A stretch of DNA of 64,000 nt from Clostridia bacterium (GTDB taxonomy: Bacteria > Bacillota > Clostridia > Oscillospirales > Acutalibacteraceae), in assembly GCA_024404145.1 (NCBI GenBank), contig JAKSQK010000001.1, positions 310,001-374,000 on the forward strand. The letters run 5' to 3'. Both the position numbers and the translations under genes were made by a program. The notes under the pieces are model-generated. The model saw nothing but the letters and a program-made list of their open reading frames with translations. It had not been told where the DNA came from and did no database searches. Positions 35,614 through 46,306 of the stretch are shown here, piece by piece. Position 1 is the first letter of the stretch, and each line of letters opens with the position of its first letter.

Positions 35614-38019
35614 ATGAAATACGATTATCAGAATATTGAGAAAAAATGGCAAAAAATTTGGGATGATAACAAAACTTTTGCAACAAAAAATGATTATTCT
35701 TTGCCAAAATTTTACGGTTTGGTTGAATTTCCTTATCCTTCGGGACAAGGTCTTCATGTTGGTCATCCCCGTTCATATACGGCGCTCGATATTATTGCCC
35801 GTAAAAAGCGCCTTCAAGGATATAATGTTCTTTATCCTATGGGATGGGATGCCTTCGGACTTCCGACAGAAAATTTTGCAATAAAAAATCATATTCATCC
35901 TTCGGTTGTTACCGAGAATAATGTTAAAAATTTCAAAAGGCAGTTAAAATCACTCGGTTTTTCTTTCGACTGGGATAGAGAAATCAATACAACCGACCCG
36001 TCTTATTATAAATGGACACAGTGGATTTTCCTTCAGCTCTACAAAAAAGGTCTTGCTTATAAAAAGGAAATGTCGGTTAACTGGTGTACTTCCTGCAAAT
36101 GCGTTCTTGCAAACGAAGAGGTTGTAAACGGTGTTTGTGAGCGTTGCGGCAGCGAGGTTGTCCATAAAGACAAAAGTCAATGGATGCTCAAAATAACCGA
36201 ATATGCAGATAAACTTTTGGAAGGCCTTGATGAGGTTGACTTTATTGACAGAGTAAAAACCCAACAGAGAAACTGGATCGGTCGCTCATACGGTACAGAA
36301 CTGTATTTTGATACGACCTTAGGCGATAAATTTCAAATATTTACAACCAGAGCGGATACATTGTTTGGCGCTACTTATACCGTTATTTCGCCCGAACATC
36401 CTTTAATTGATAAATGGGCAGATAAAATAACCAACTATGATGAAGTTTTGAAATATAAACAAGAAGCCGCCAAAAAGTCGGATTTTGAAAGAACCGAAAT
36501 GGCAAAGGATAAAACGGGCGTTAAACTTGAAGGCGTTATGGCGATAAATCCCGTAAACGGTAAAGAAATCCCGATTTTTATATCCGATTATGTTCTCATT
36601 TCTTATGGAACCGGCGCTATTATGGCAGTTCCGGCTCACGATACGAGAGACTACGATTTCGCAAAGAAATTTGATATTCCGATGATAGAAGTTGTATCCG
36701 GCGGAAATATCGAAGAAGGCCCTTATACCGACTGCGACAAAGGCATTTTGATAAATTCCGATTTTCTTAACGGCCTTAATGTTGACGAAGCAAAAGTTAA
36801 GATGCAAGAATGGGTTATCGAGAAGGGAATAGGCAAAAGAAAAACTAATTTCAAACTCAGAGATTGGGTTTTTTCAAGGCAAAGATATTGGGGCGAACCG
36901 ATTCCGATGGTTTACTGCGAAAAATGCGGCTATGTTCCGATACCCGAAAGCGAACTTCCGCTTGTTTTGCCTAATGTTGATTCTTATGAGCCGACCGATA
37001 ACGGCGAATCTCCTCTTGCAAAAATAACCGACTGGGTTAATACTACATGCCCTGAATGCGGCGGTCATGCTTTGAGAGAGACCGATACAATGCCTCAATG
37101 GGCAGGTTCATCTTGGTATTTCCTCAGATATTGCGACCCGCATAATGATAAGGAAATTGCATCGAAAGAAGCGCTCGAATATTGGTGTCCGGTCGACTGG
37201 TACAACGGAGGTATGGAGCATACAACGCTTCACCTTCTTTACAGCCGTTTTTGGCATCAGTTCCTTTATGATATCGGCGTTGTTCCCAATAAGGAACCCT
37301 ATTCAAAGCGAACAAGCCATGGTATGATTTTGGGCGAAAACGGTGAAAAAATGTCAAAATCCCGTGGAAATGTAATAAATCCCGATGATATTATCCGTGA
37401 TTACGGTGCAGATACAATGCGCCTTTATGAAATGTTCCTTGGCGATTTCGAAAAGGCGGCTCCTTGGAGTCAGGCATCTATTAAAGGTTCTAAGCGCTAT
37501 CTTGAAAAGGTTTTTTCACTTGCTGATAATCTTATTGAAGGCGATGAATACCGCAAGGAACTTGAAACCGAGTTCCATAAAACAATAAAGAAAGTAACCG
37601 AAGATATCGAAAATCTCAAAATGAATACTGCGATTGCGGCACTTATGTCGCTTTTGAACTCGATATCTGCAACCGGAAATATCAACAGAGCAGAACTTAG
37701 AACATATATTACATTGCTTAACCCGTTTGCGCCGCATATGACCGAAGAAATGTGGACTTTGTGCGGATTTAAGGGTATGCTCAATGAAACAGAATGGCCA
37801 ACTTTCGATGAAGCCAAATGTGTTGACAGTACCGTTGAAATTGCCGTTCAGGTCAACGGAAAAATCAGGGCGAGAATAAATGTCCCTGCCGATGTTTCAA
37901 ATGCCGATGCAATTTCACTTGCAAAAGCCGAAGCAAATGTCAGCGCGGAAATTGATGGCAAAACGATAATAAAAGAACTTTATGTTCCAAAACGCCTTGT
38001 AAATATAGTTGTTAAATAA
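35614..38019 (+). CDS. leuS: Leucyl-tRNA synthetase
   Basis: A class I synthetase of 801 residues. The HIGH-type motif is HVGHPRSYT, and [14 protein letters not shown] is the second signature. Two Cys4 zinc knots are seen (CTSCKC...CERCG; CEKCGY...CPECG). The CP1 editing domain has the Thr-rich [12 protein letters not shown] and the [15 protein letters not shown] loop. The length is normal for bacteria. It ends the long housekeeping run. Confidence 0.97.
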   Translation: MKYDYQNIEKKWQKIWDDNKTFATKNDYSLPKFYGLVEFPYPSGQGLHVGHPRSYTALDIIARKKRLQGYNVLYPMGWDAFGLPTENFAIKNHIHPSVVTENNVKNFKRQLKSLGFSFDWDREINTTDPSYYKWTQWIFLQLYKKGLAYKKEMSVNWCTSCKCVLANEEVVNGVCERCGSEVVHKDKSQWMLKITEYADKLLEGLDEVDFIDRVKTQQRNWIGRSYGTELYFDTTLGDKFQIFTTRADTLFGATYTVISPEHPLIDKWADKITNYDEVLKYKQEAAKKSDFERTEMAKDKTGVKLEGVMAINPVNGKEIPIFISDYVLISYGTGAIMAVPAHDTRDYDFAKKFDIPMIEVVSGGNIEEGPYTDCDKGILINSDFLNGLNVDEAKVKMQEWVIEKGIGKRKTNFKLRDWVFSRQRYWGEPIPMVYCEKCGYVPIPESELPLVLPNVDSYEPTDNGESPLAKITDWVNTTCPECGGHALRETDTMPQWAGSSWYFLRYCDPHNDKEIASKEALEYWCPVDWYNGGMEHTTLHLLYSRFWHQFLYDIGVVPNKEPYSKRTSHGMILGENGEKMSKSRGNVINPDDIIRDYGADTMRLYEMFLGDFEKAAPWSQASIKGSKRYLEKVFSLADNLIEGDEYRKELETEFHKTIKKVTEDIENLKMNTAIAALMSLLNSISATGNINRAELRTYITLLNPFAPHMTEEMWTLCGFKGMLNETEWPTFDEAKCVDSTVEIAVQVNGKIRARINVPADVSNADAISLAKAEANVSAEIDGKTIIKELYVPKRLVNIVVK

Positions 38020-38040
38020 TAAATAATTTTTTCTTCTTTA

Positions 38041-38078
38041 ATACCGCCGTTTTTCGAAAAACGGCGGTATTCTTTTTT
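38041..38078 (+). terminator. Strong terminator after leuS
   Basis: A 14-bp perfect inverted repeat (ATACCGCCGTTTTT 38041-38054 with 38057-38070) is followed by TCTTTTTTT. It separates the housekeeping block from the glycopolymer cluster. Confidence 0.95.
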
Positions 38079-38097
38079 TGTAGAAATTTAATATATC

Positions 38098-38126
38098 TTG
38101 ACTATTTGTGAGATTTGGAGTACAAT
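38098..38126 (+). promoter_or_regulatory. Promoter of the surface-glycopolymer cluster
   Basis: TTGACT (38098-38103), 17 bp, TACAAT (38121-38126). It leaves an A/T-rich untranslated leader of about 110 nt before the first LicD gene. Confidence 0.85.
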
Positions 38127-38245
38127 ATATATGGCATTATGTGTAATTATGCTTTGAAACAAATAAATTGTTTTTCGATTTTGTTTTTTATACTTTTACC
38201 ATTTAATTATTCGATTATTTTATTATAGAGAGAGTTTGTATTTTT

Positions 38246-39133
38246 ATGAGATTACATGATGTTTCAAAAGCTTCTCAAAATGAAGCGGCAAAGGTTTTAT
38301 CTGATGAAAATCTTAAAAAGCTGCAAAATGTTCTTCTTATGATGCTTGAAGATCTAGCTGAAATTTGCAGAACTAATAATTTTAAATTTGTTCTGATAGG
38401 CGGTACCGGAATCGGAGCTATGCGTCATAGCGGTTTTATTCCATGGGACGATGATGTTGATATCGCAATGTCAAGAGATAATTACCAAAAGCTATGCGAT
38501 ATTATAAGAAACGACTATTCTGATAAATATTTGATTTCCGACCCGCAGGATAAAAATAACTTCGGAAAGATTATTCCGAAACTTCGGCTTCTCGGAACAA
38601 AATATCAAACCGTTTTGGATTCCCCAAATGAAAATGTCGGTATTCGAATGGATATTTTTATAATTGAAAACACTTTTGATAATTCAATTTTGCGATATCT
38701 TCACGGTGTTGCTTGTATGTTTTTCGGTTTTGCTCTAACCTGCAAAAGGCATTTTGACGGCAGAAAAAAATATGCAAAACTTTCTAACAGTTTAAGTTTT
38801 AAGATTAAATCATTTCTTGGCGTTTTGTTCTCTTTTGCCTCTCTCGAAACTTGGGCAAGATGGACGGATAATTGCCATAAGATATGTAAAAATAATAATT
38901 CGAAGTTTATTACCATTCCGTCGGACGGTCCTCACTATTTTAAGGGCCTTAATTTAAGAAGTAATATTTGCGAAACCCGTGATGTACTTTTTGAAGGCAA
39001 AAATATGTGGGTACCGTTTGATGTTGATAATTACCTTAAATCAATTTACGGCGACTATATGCAAATCCCGCCCGAAAATAAACGGGTAAGAGGGCAGTAT
39101 CTTGAATTTGATTTTGGGGTTTATGATGTTTGA
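38246..39133 (+). CDS. LicD-family phosphotransferase (first copy)
   Basis: The protein has 295 residues. The nucleotidyltransferase-fold core is FVLIGGTGIGAMRHSGFIPW followed at once by DDDVDI (Asp68-70 and Asp72). LicD/fukutin-type enzymes move phosphocholine or sugar/polyol phosphate from CDP-activated donors onto glycans. A C-terminal DYMQIPPENKR motif matches the family. No choline uptake or activation genes (licABC) are nearby, so the phosphate donor is unknown. Confidence 0.88.
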   Translation: MRLHDVSKASQNEAAKVLSDENLKKLQNVLLMMLEDLAEICRTNNFKFVLIGGTGIGAMRHSGFIPWDDDVDIAMSRDNYQKLCDIIRNDYSDKYLISDPQDKNNFGKIIPKLRLLGTKYQTVLDSPNENVGIRMDIFIIENTFDNSILRYLHGVACMFFGFALTCKRHFDGRKKYAKLSNSLSFKIKSFLGVLFSFASLETWARWTDNCHKICKNNNSKFITIPSDGPHYFKGLNLRSNICETRDVLFEGKNMWVPFDVDNYLKSIYGDYMQIPPENKRVRGQYLEFDFGVYDV

Positions 39134-39197
39134 AACCGCAGAGTTATTTCTCGTTATTTTATGTTATTAAAATAATTTTTTACTGGGAGTTTTATAA

Positions 39198-40031
39198 ATG
39201 GCTGAACATAATCTTTCTAAAATTCAGCAAGTTGAGATAGATATTATGAAATCTCTTCTTGAAATTTTTGAAAAATATGACATTAAATACTATATGCAAG
39301 GAGGAACAATGCTTGGCGCCGTTAGGCATCAAGGGTTTATTCCTTGGGATGATGATATTGATATCGGTTTACCGAGGCCTGACTATGAAAAATTTTTGGA
39401 AATTTGCGAAAAAAATCTTCCGAAACATTTGAAACTCAGAACATACTGGGACGATTCATATCATCATTTTTATTTTTCAAGAGTTGTAGATACTCGCTAT
39501 CACATAAAGCGTGAAGGCGGAATCGAAGAGCGCCTTGAAGAAGTTTGGGTTGATATCTTTCCGTTAGACGGTTTACCGAGGAATGCTATCGTAAGGTGCG
39601 TTCATAAAGGTCGTTTGCTTTTTAACCGTTTTGTTTATTCTCTTTCTACTTTCGATAAATTAAACATTCAGCGCCCCAACAGACCGCTTTATCATCGTAT
39701 TATTATCAAATTTTTAGTTGTTACACATATCGGCGAATTGTTTACTTCTCTTAACAGTAAAAAGTTGCTTGATAAAATTGATAAAATATTAAAATCGTGT
39801 CCTGTTGAAAAATCCGATGTTTTGGTAAACTTTATGGGAGATAACCATTTTGTCGGATATACAAAAGAATGTTATGGATACGGGGTTGAGGTTCCGTATG
39901 AATTCGAGGATATTGAGTTAGTCGGTCTCAAAGACTATGACTTTTATCTTAAAGTTTTGTATAACGATTATATGCAACTTCCTCCGGAAGAAAAGCGCAA
40001 TTATCATATGGCCGAACTTCTTGAAGAATAA
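39198..40031 (+). CDS. LicD-family phosphotransferase (second copy)
   Basis: A paralogue of its neighbour, with 277 residues. Core: YYMQGGTMLGAVRHQGFIPW then DDDIDIG (Asp51-53, Asp55), and C-terminal NDYMQLPPEEKR. Beyond these motifs the two copies differ strongly, so this is not a fresh duplication and they probably act on different acceptors. GGGAG precedes the ATG. Confidence 0.88.
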   Translation: MAEHNLSKIQQVEIDIMKSLLEIFEKYDIKYYMQGGTMLGAVRHQGFIPWDDDIDIGLPRPDYEKFLEICEKNLPKHLKLRTYWDDSYHHFYFSRVVDTRYHIKREGGIEERLEEVWVDIFPLDGLPRNAIVRCVHKGRLLFNRFVYSLSTFDKLNIQRPNRPLYHRIIIKFLVVTHIGELFTSLNSKKLLDKIDKILKSCPVEKSDVLVNFMGDNHFVGYTKECYGYGVEVPYEFEDIELVGLKDYDFYLKVLYNDYMQLPPEEKRNYHMAELLEE

Positions 40032-40075
40032 ATTTGAAATATTAAATTCGCGATAAATCAGTTAGGAGATTATTT

Positions 40076-41194
40076 ATGAAAATAACCATCATTGGCGGCG
40101 GTAATATCGGAATGTGTCTTGCCGGTGAAATCTCTCGTGTTAAGGGATATGATGTTACCATTTATGCTTCAAATGCCGAAGAATTTGACAGAAGAATACA
40201 AGTTGTCGACGATGAAAAGGGAATAACCTATTTATCCGGTGATATTTATGCAACAGATTCACTGAAAGATGCAGTCGAATTTGCTGATATGATAATTTGC
40301 ACCTATCCGTCGCAATTAAGGCGCAAATTTGTTGATGATATTAAAGCGTATATTAAAAATGATGCATATTTGGGCTTTTTTCCGGGTTATGGCGGCGCAG
40401 AATTATATTGCGAAGACCTTATTAACAGAGGTGTTACAATTTTTGCTTTGCAGAAAGTTCCGTATGTTGCTCGTACAAAAGTTCGTGGTAAAATAGCGGG
40501 TCTTTGGTCTAAAAAGAGTGTTATCAAGATTGCTGCAATCCCCAAAAATATGACTGATAATCTTGCAACAATTTTAGAAGATATGTTGTTAATTAGGTGC
40601 GAAAGATTAAGAAACTATATGGCTGCAACTCTTTTGCCCGGCAATCCTTTGCTTCATACAAGCGGGTCTTATGTATATTTGAAGAATTATGTCAACGGCC
40701 AGATTTTTCCGTCGCAAATTTTTTATTATCAATCTTGGAATGATGAGTGTTCTCGTTTGATTTGTTCGTTTAGTGATGAAATGATGGAAATTTGCGATAG
40801 TTTGAAAATTGATTTAAGCGAAGTTGATTCTATCCAAAAGTATTATGAATCACCGAGTCCGGAAGATTTAACAAGGAAATTCCATTCGATTCCTTCGTTT
40901 CACGACCTCGTATTGCCGATGAAACAAATTGATAATGGATTTTTGCCTGATTTTTCTTCCAGATTTTATACCGAAGATATTCCTTACGGAGTTTGTACAT
41001 TAAAAGCATTAGGTTTAATTGCCAAGGTTCAAACTCCGACTATTGATACGATTTTAGAATGGTATTACCGTATGACAGGGAAAAAATATTTTAATTCTGA
41101 TGGTAGTTTTGGAGCAGATATTGATGAAACTGCTATACCGCAGTTATTCGGTTTAGACACAGACGAAAAGTTATTTGAATTCTATACTCGGTAG
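40076..41194 (+). CDS. NAD(P)-dependent octopine/nopaline dehydrogenase-family oxidoreductase
   Basis: The protein has 372 residues. A Rossmann domain opens with ITIIGGGNIGMCLAGEISR; the C-terminal alpha-helical half (about 180-350) with LLPGNPLLHTSGSYVYLKNY is the octopine dehydrogenase C-terminal type. It could reduce or condense a small keto compound to make a polymer building block. Genes of this family do occur in capsule loci. The substrate is unknown. Confidence 0.78.
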   Translation: MKITIIGGGNIGMCLAGEISRVKGYDVTIYASNAEEFDRRIQVVDDEKGITYLSGDIYATDSLKDAVEFADMIICTYPSQLRRKFVDDIKAYIKNDAYLGFFPGYGGAELYCEDLINRGVTIFALQKVPYVARTKVRGKIAGLWSKKSVIKIAAIPKNMTDNLATILEDMLLIRCERLRNYMAATLLPGNPLLHTSGSYVYLKNYVNGQIFPSQIFYYQSWNDECSRLICSFSDEMMEICDSLKIDLSEVDSIQKYYESPSPEDLTRKFHSIPSFHDLVLPMKQIDNGFLPDFSSRFYTEDIPYGVCTLKALGLIAKVQTPTIDTILEWYYRMTGKKYFNSDGSFGADIDETAIPQLFGLDTDEKLFEFYTR

Positions 41195-41220
41195 TTTTTT
41201 GTTGGAAATTGTATTATATA

Positions 41221-41258
41221 AAGGGGTGTATTACAACTTATAAGTTGTATAATTTATG
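41221..41258 (+). promoter_or_regulatory. Ribosome site separated from the Stealth start codon by a hairpin
   Basis: AAGGGGTG (41221-41228) is the only good Shine-Dalgarno sequence, yet the ATG is at 41256. Between them lies a perfect 18-nt palindrome, TACAACTTATAAGTTGTA (41232-41249). If it folds (7-bp stem, 4-nt loop) the ribosome site is brought to an ordinary distance. A TAA at 41250-41252 rules out any earlier in-frame start. Confidence 0.6.
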
Positions 41259-42260
41259 AAAACTAATAATAATTTCCCCATTGATTTTGTTATCACTTGG
41301 GTTGACGGTAACGACCCCGAATGGCAAAAAGAATACTTTAAGCATAAGGGTATTGACGGCGACAGCCGTGATTGCCGTTTCAGGGATATGAATTTATTGC
41401 AGTTTTGGTTTAGAGGCGTTGAGCAGTTTGCCCCTTGGGTGAATAAAATCTATTTCGTAACCTGCGGTCAAAAACCCGAATGGCTCGATGAGAATAATCC
41501 GAAAATTGTTCTTGTTGACCATAAAGATTTTATTCCCGAAAAATACCTGCCGACCTTTTCAAGTCAGGCGATAGAGGTTAATTTGCATAGAATAAGCGGT
41601 TTAAGTGAACATTTTGTATATTTTAATGATGATACCTTTATTACCGCTCCTACAAAACCAACTGATTTTTTTGTGAACGGTCTTCCTTGCGATTCGGCGG
41701 TTATCAATTATGCCGCCCCGAGAGTTGAACCTCTTAATCTTGTTCCCTTTGTAAATGCTGCGGCAATAAACAGAAATTTCAACAAAAAATCGGTAATGAA
41801 AAAACAAGCAAAGAAGTTATTCACATTAAAGTATCATTCTTATCTTTTGAAAAACATTCAATTCATTATGGGCAAATTTTTCCCCGGTTTCAAATATTTT
41901 CATCTGCCGACTTCCTTCTTGAAATCGACTTTTTCAACTATTTGGGAAAAAGAACCCGAACTTATGGATAGGACAAGCTCTCATAAATTCCGTGTCCTTA
42001 CCGATGCTAATCAGTGGCTCATAAAAGATTGGCAGTTTTGTGAAGGCAATTTTTATCCTCGCAATACAAAAATCGGTTGCTATGTTTCCATTGAGGATAA
42101 TAATAAACTTGTTGCCGCAACAAACGCAATAAAGAGCGGCAAATATAAACTTATATGTCCTAATGATGCCGATTTTGATGATTATGAATTAGTAAAAAAA
42201 GAACTTTACAACAGTTTCGATATTTTACTTCCTAATAAATCTTCTTTTGAAAAATCATAG
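41256..42260 (+). CDS. Stealth-family phosphosugar transferase
   Basis: The protein has 334 residues with all Stealth conserved regions: CR1 IDFVITWVDGNDPEW (9-23), CR2 RFRDMNLLQFWFRGVEQFAP and VNKIYFVTCGQKPEWL, then HFVYFNDDTFI, CR3 SSHKFRVLTDANQWL and a CR4-like YVSIED. Stealth enzymes (as in meningococcal capsules and human GlcNAc-1-phosphotransferase) move hexose-1-phosphate and so make phosphodiester-linked glycans. It is the only sugar transferase in the cluster. Confidence 0.9.
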   Translation: MKTNNNFPIDFVITWVDGNDPEWQKEYFKHKGIDGDSRDCRFRDMNLLQFWFRGVEQFAPWVNKIYFVTCGQKPEWLDENNPKIVLVDHKDFIPEKYLPTFSSQAIEVNLHRISGLSEHFVYFNDDTFITAPTKPTDFFVNGLPCDSAVINYAAPRVEPLNLVPFVNAAAINRNFNKKSVMKKQAKKLFTLKYHSYLLKNIQFIMGKFFPGFKYFHLPTSFLKSTFSTIWEKEPELMDRTSSHKFRVLTDANQWLIKDWQFCEGNFYPRNTKIGCYVSIEDNNKLVAATNAIKSGKYKLICPNDADFDDYELVKKELYNSFDILLPNKSSFEKS

Positions 42261-42273
42261 AAAAGTGAAGGTA

Positions 42274-43620
42274 ATGATTTTGGGGTTTATCAAAAATAAT
42301 TTCCGAGTAAACATTGACCATTTGATACTTACCGTATTATTACTGCAAGTTGTTATTATTAAATGGATTTCATATAAACTTTTTGATTTAGTTACTATGG
42401 GATTAGTTGTTGTAATATTTTTTGTATTATTCCGACAAAAATCCTTTCTTAAAACAAAAACTTTTGCAGTTTTATTTATTTTTCTTTCCTATCAGTTCTT
42501 GAATTTTTTGGTTTTGGGCGGTTCTTTGGTTTTTTTGATGAGAAATGCTTTCAGAACTTTCAAATCTCTGATAATTTTACTTTATATAACAAATTTATTA
42601 AAAAATAAGAAGGAATTTTTGTTTGATTATTTAGATAAAATCCTTCCTTTGCTTAATATTTATGCAGTTATCAACATTCCGTTTTTGCTCTTGCAAAGAG
42701 CGCATATTTTCAGAACAACAACGCTTTCTTCGCTTCTCGGATTTGTTTCATATAATAACAGTGAATTCTATTCGAAAGATATGATGAGCGGTTTTTTTGG
42801 GTTGTATGGAACGCCGTGCCTTGCGATATTTATAACCTTCATTTTATTGTTTAACTTATATCGCATTTTAATCGGTTATAATTTTTCTCTAAACAAACGA
42901 ACTCTTTTTACATCTTTTTTGTTTTTGTTCTATTTATGGATGGCAACGCAGAATGATAATAAGGGTTATTTTATTGTCATCATTCTATTTGCTTTTACGG
43001 TTATAATAACAATCAGAGAGAGTAGAGTTCAAACCTTTTCAAAGTCAAGTAGTGAAATAGTACGCAGAAGGTTATCAAATTTATTTTCTTTGTTTGTTTT
43101 GCTTATTGCGGTTATACTTTTCGGCTATTATATTTATTCAAATGTTAAAACATTCAAAGACATTGTTGATTTTGCTATCCGAAAAGTTTATGAGGGTGTT
43201 ATCGCACCGAAAGACGGTTCTTATCAGTCTGTAAAGGGCGGCGGCGAAAGATTTGCCATGATTTTATATGCTCTTTCTGACTTAAAAACCGCCATTATAG
43301 GTGAGGGACTGGGAAATTATGTTTATACATCAGGAAATCTCGGTTTTGCACATTTTGGTCAGGCAGATGTCGGAACATTTATTTGCCTTGGCGGTTCCGT
43401 TTATATATTTTTAATGTTTTCGCTTATTTATTCTGCATTCAAAAGAACATTTGGAAACAGATTTATCTCACTTGTTTTATTACTTGCGTTTTTTGCTCTT
43501 TCTTGTTATACTCATGTTTTCATGGATGTATCAATTACAACATCCATTATGTTTATTTATGTTACGATTTACAGGATTTACTTTGATAAAAGAATATATA
43601 CCGGGAGAACACTTAAATGA
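42274..43620 (+). CDS. Wzy-like O-antigen/capsule polymerase (polytopic membrane protein)
   Basis: The protein is strongly hydrophobic with about ten to twelve membrane segments and a polar loop near residues 300-345 (KDGSYQSVKGGGERFAMI, then GEGLGNYVY), which is the layout of Wzy and O-antigen ligase-like proteins. The sequence family is too divergent to name. The start is uncertain: ATG 42274 is chosen, but TTG 42247 and GTG 42265 are in frame and none has a clear ribosome site. It overlaps the next gene by 4 nt. Confidence 0.72.
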   Translation: MILGFIKNNFRVNIDHLILTVLLLQVVIIKWISYKLFDLVTMGLVVVIFFVLFRQKSFLKTKTFAVLFIFLSYQFLNFLVLGGSLVFLMRNAFRTFKSLIILLYITNLLKNKKEFLFDYLDKILPLLNIYAVINIPFLLLQRAHIFRTTTLSSLLGFVSYNNSEFYSKDMMSGFFGLYGTPCLAIFITFILLFNLYRILIGYNFSLNKRTLFTSFLFLFYLWMATQNDNKGYFIVIILFAFTVIITIRESRVQTFSKSSSEIVRRRLSNLFSLFVLLIAVILFGYYIYSNVKTFKDIVDFAIRKVYEGVIAPKDGSYQSVKGGGERFAMILYALSDLKTAIIGEGLGNYVYTSGNLGFAHFGQADVGTFICLGGSVYIFLMFSLIYSAFKRTFGNRFISLVLLLAFFALSCYTHVFMDVSITTSIMFIYVTIYRIYFDKRIYTGRTLK

Positions 43621-44750
43621 AAATAGGTATAATAACATGTTTTGATTTCAACAATGTTAATTTCGGCAACCGCCTTCAAACATTTGCGTTGAATTATTAT
43701 ATAAATAATGATTTGCATTTACCTGCAAGTACGCTTTATTTTGATGATTTTAAGGATTTCAAAAGAACGAAAAAGCAACCGTTTTTTGAGCGTTTGGTCA
43801 AGAAAATCGAGAGATTAGTTAAAAAGAAGAAAAACTTTTCGCCAATTTTCAGCGAAAGACTTGAAAGGTTTAATGATTTTTCGAAAAAAAATACTGTTTT
43901 ATCAAATCATGCAATAAAAAGGGAAGAGCTTGAAAATTTGCCCTATGACACCTATATTGTCGGCTCTGATGTTGTATGGTATCAATGGCGAAACGGAATC
44001 AGACCCGTAAAGTTGCTTGACTTCAAGACAAAATCAAAAGTTAAAAAGATTTCTTATGCTGCCTCTTTTGGCAATGATTATATTCCAAACGAAAATATTG
44101 ACGAATTAAAAAGATGCTTTTCTGATTATTCTGCCATTTCGGTCAGAGAAAATTCAAGTGTTTCGGTTATGGCAACACTTGGAAGAAACGATGCCGTAAG
44201 CACAATAGACCCGACTTTGCTTTTATCCCGAAATGATTGGGAAAATATCGAATCACCTGTAAACTCCTTAATTGACGAAAAATATATTTTTACTTATCTT
44301 TTAAGTTCTTCAAAAGCAGACCGTGAAAACATTAAACGAATTGCCCGAGAAATGAATCTGAAAGTAGTTAATATACCTTTTGCATCGGGTAAAATAAATT
44401 CGGTTGACGATGATTTTGCCGATATAAAACTTATGAATTGTTCGCCTGAGGAATGGGTTTGGCTTGTTCATCATGCTTCTTATGTTATTACCGATAGTTT
44501 TCACGGCACCGCTTTTTCCGTTAAATTCAATGTGCCTTTTGTTGTTACAAAGCGAAAAGAAAGCTTTGAAATGAATAATCGTATGATTGACTTTTTATCT
44601 CTTATTGACGAACTCGATAAATTTGTTGATTTGCACGATGTTAATAATCTTAACGACTTATCTTGGAATTTTGATAAAATAAATTCTGTTGTTGAGGATA
44701 GAATTGATTTTTCAAAGAATTTTTTGAATAATGCATTAAAAATTGATTGA
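43617..44750 (+). CDS. Polysaccharide pyruvyltransferase-family protein
   Basis: The protein has 377 residues. The N-terminus MKIGIITCFDFNNVNFGNRLQ, then YIVGSDVVWY, KISYAASFG, ISVRE, DPTLLL and the C-terminal VITDSFHGTAFSVKF are the family pattern of CsaB/WcaK-type enzymes, which add ketal pyruvate from phosphoenolpyruvate to sugars. The negative charge would suit a wall-anchored or capsule polymer. Homologues in such loci are often uncharacterised, so the exact reaction is inferred. Confidence 0.87.
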   Translation: MKIGIITCFDFNNVNFGNRLQTFALNYYINNDLHLPASTLYFDDFKDFKRTKKQPFFERLVKKIERLVKKKKNFSPIFSERLERFNDFSKKNTVLSNHAIKREELENLPYDTYIVGSDVVWYQWRNGIRPVKLLDFKTKSKVKKISYAASFGNDYIPNENIDELKRCFSDYSAISVRENSSVSVMATLGRNDAVSTIDPTLLLSRNDWENIESPVNSLIDEKYIFTYLLSSSKADRENIKRIAREMNLKVVNIPFASGKINSVDDDFADIKLMNCSPEEWVWLVHHASYVITDSFHGTAFSVKFNVPFVVTKRKESFEMNNRMIDFLSLIDELDKFVDLHDVNNLNDLSWNFDKINSVVEDRIDFSKNFLNNALKID

Positions 44751-44767
44751 TTTAGAGGATTGTTTTA

Positions 44768-46306
44768 ATGAGTCATAGTGTACTTAATAATAAAAGACAA
44801 CGAGTTTTCGGCGTAATTTTACAATATAGCCAAATGGCTTTAAGCATACTGATTCAGCTTATATATACGCCTATTATGCTTCGAATTCTCGGAAAAAACG
44901 AATACGGAATTTATAATATAGCAGCATCAACCATCGCTTATCTTTCCTTGCTTTCGTTAGGTTTTGGAGCAAGTTATATCAGATGGTATAGCATGTATAA
45001 GAAAAATGACGATAATACGGGAATAAGCAAATTAAACGGTCTTTATTTAATCGTATTTTCTTTTATCGGAATTATTGCCATTGTTGTCGGCTTTATTTTG
45101 ACATCAAATGTCGGTATATTCTTTAATTCAACATATAAGTCGGCGGAAATAGAAACAGCAAAAATTTTAATGTTTTTCCTTACAATAAACCTTGCTTTTT
45201 CTTTTCCTGCTTCTGTATTTATTTCCTATATTTCAAGTCAACAAAAGTTCGTTTTTCAAAAAATTGTTAATATCGGAAAAACTATTTTAAGCCCTGTTGC
45301 AAATATCATATTCTTGTATCTCGGCTTCGGTTCAGTCGGTATGGTAATATCAACTACCGCAATTTCGCTTATTGTTGATATAGTAAACATTTATTTCTGT
45401 TTTGCTAAGTTAAAGATGAAAATATCTTTTTCTAATCTGAATTGGCGCCTTCTCAAAGACATTTTTGTTTTTTCAATATTTATAGCAATAAATCAGATTA
45501 TCGACCAAATCAACTGGCAAACCGATAAAATCATTCTCGGAAAAATCATCAACGGAACCGCTGTCGCAATTTATGCGGTTGGCGCCCAGATAAATACTAT
45601 GTTCGTTCATTTTTCAACGGCCGTTTCAAGCGTTTTTGCGCCAAAGGTTAATATGATAGTCAGCCGTAATGAAAAAAATATGGACGAGCAGTTGACAAAT
45701 ATTTTTATTAAGGTTGGCAGAATACAGTGGTTTATTCTCTCGTTGATTTTAAGCGGTTTTATTTTCTTCGGTGAGTATTTTGTTCGCAGATGGGCAGGTA
45801 AATCCTATTCTAATTCTTATATTGTTGCTTTGCTTTTAATGACTCCCGGCATCATTCCGTTTATCCAAAATATCGGCATTGAAATTCAAAGAGCAAAATA
45901 TAAGCATAAATTCAGAAGCATAGTTTATTTGTTTATGGCGCTTATAAATGTTGTTCTTACTATTTTCCTCGTTAAGATTTGGGGAGAAATCGGCGCCGCT
46001 TTGGGAACGGCAATTTCGCTTGTTCTGGCTAACGGAATTATTATGAATATCTATTACCATAAGCGTTGCGGAATAAATATTTTGAAGTTCTGGAAGAGTA
46101 TTTTCTTAACACTTAAAGCTTATATAATTCCGGTAATCCTCGGCGTATTACTATTTAAGTTTTATTCTTTTTCTTCGCTTTTTGATTTTCTTATTATTGT
46201 TCTTTTATATTCAGTTGTATTTTTTGTTTCTCTTTACTTTTTCGGATTTAATAACGAAGAGAAAGAAGCTGTCAATAAAGCTGTAAGAATGGTGCTTAAA
46301 CGATGA
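44768..46306 (+). CDS. Wzx-like polysaccharide flippase
   Basis: The protein has 512 residues with about fourteen membrane helices, typical of MOP-superfamily polysaccharide exporters. It begins with QMALSILIQLIYTPIMLRILG and KNEYGIYNIAASTIAYLSLL, and a central charged stretch INWQTDKIILGKIINGTAVA matches the family. It should flip lipid-linked repeat units across the membrane for the Wzy-like polymerase. It overlaps the next gene by 4 nt. Confidence 0.88.
   Translation: MSHSVLNNKRQRVFGVILQYSQMALSILIQLIYTPIMLRILGKNEYGIYNIAASTIAYLSLLSLGFGASYIRWYSMYKKNDDNTGISKLNGLYLIVFSFIGIIAIVVGFILTSNVGIFFNSTYKSAEIETAKILMFFLTINLAFSFPASVFISYISSQQKFVFQKIVNIGKTILSPVANIIFLYLGFGSVGMVISTTAISLIVDIVNIYFCFAKLKMKISFSNLNWRLLKDIFVFSIFIAINQIIDQINWQTDKIILGKIINGTAVAIYAVGAQINTMFVHFSTAVSSVFAPKVNMIVSRNEKNMDEQLTNIFIKVGRIQWFILSLILSGFIFFGEYFVRRWAGKSYSNSYIVALLLMTPGIIPFIQNIGIEIQRAKYKHKFRSIVYLFMALINVVLTIFLVKIWGEIGAALGTAISLVLANGIIMNIYYHKRCGINILKFWKSIFLTLKAYIIPVILGVLLFKFYSFSSLFDFLIIVLLYSVVFFVSLYFFGFNNEEKEAVNKAVRMVLKR

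Noticed and set aside
38246..40031. Two adjacent LicD genes as a recent tandem duplication
   Set aside because: Similarity is limited to the catalytic motifs; the rest diverges strongly, so both are old, separate members.
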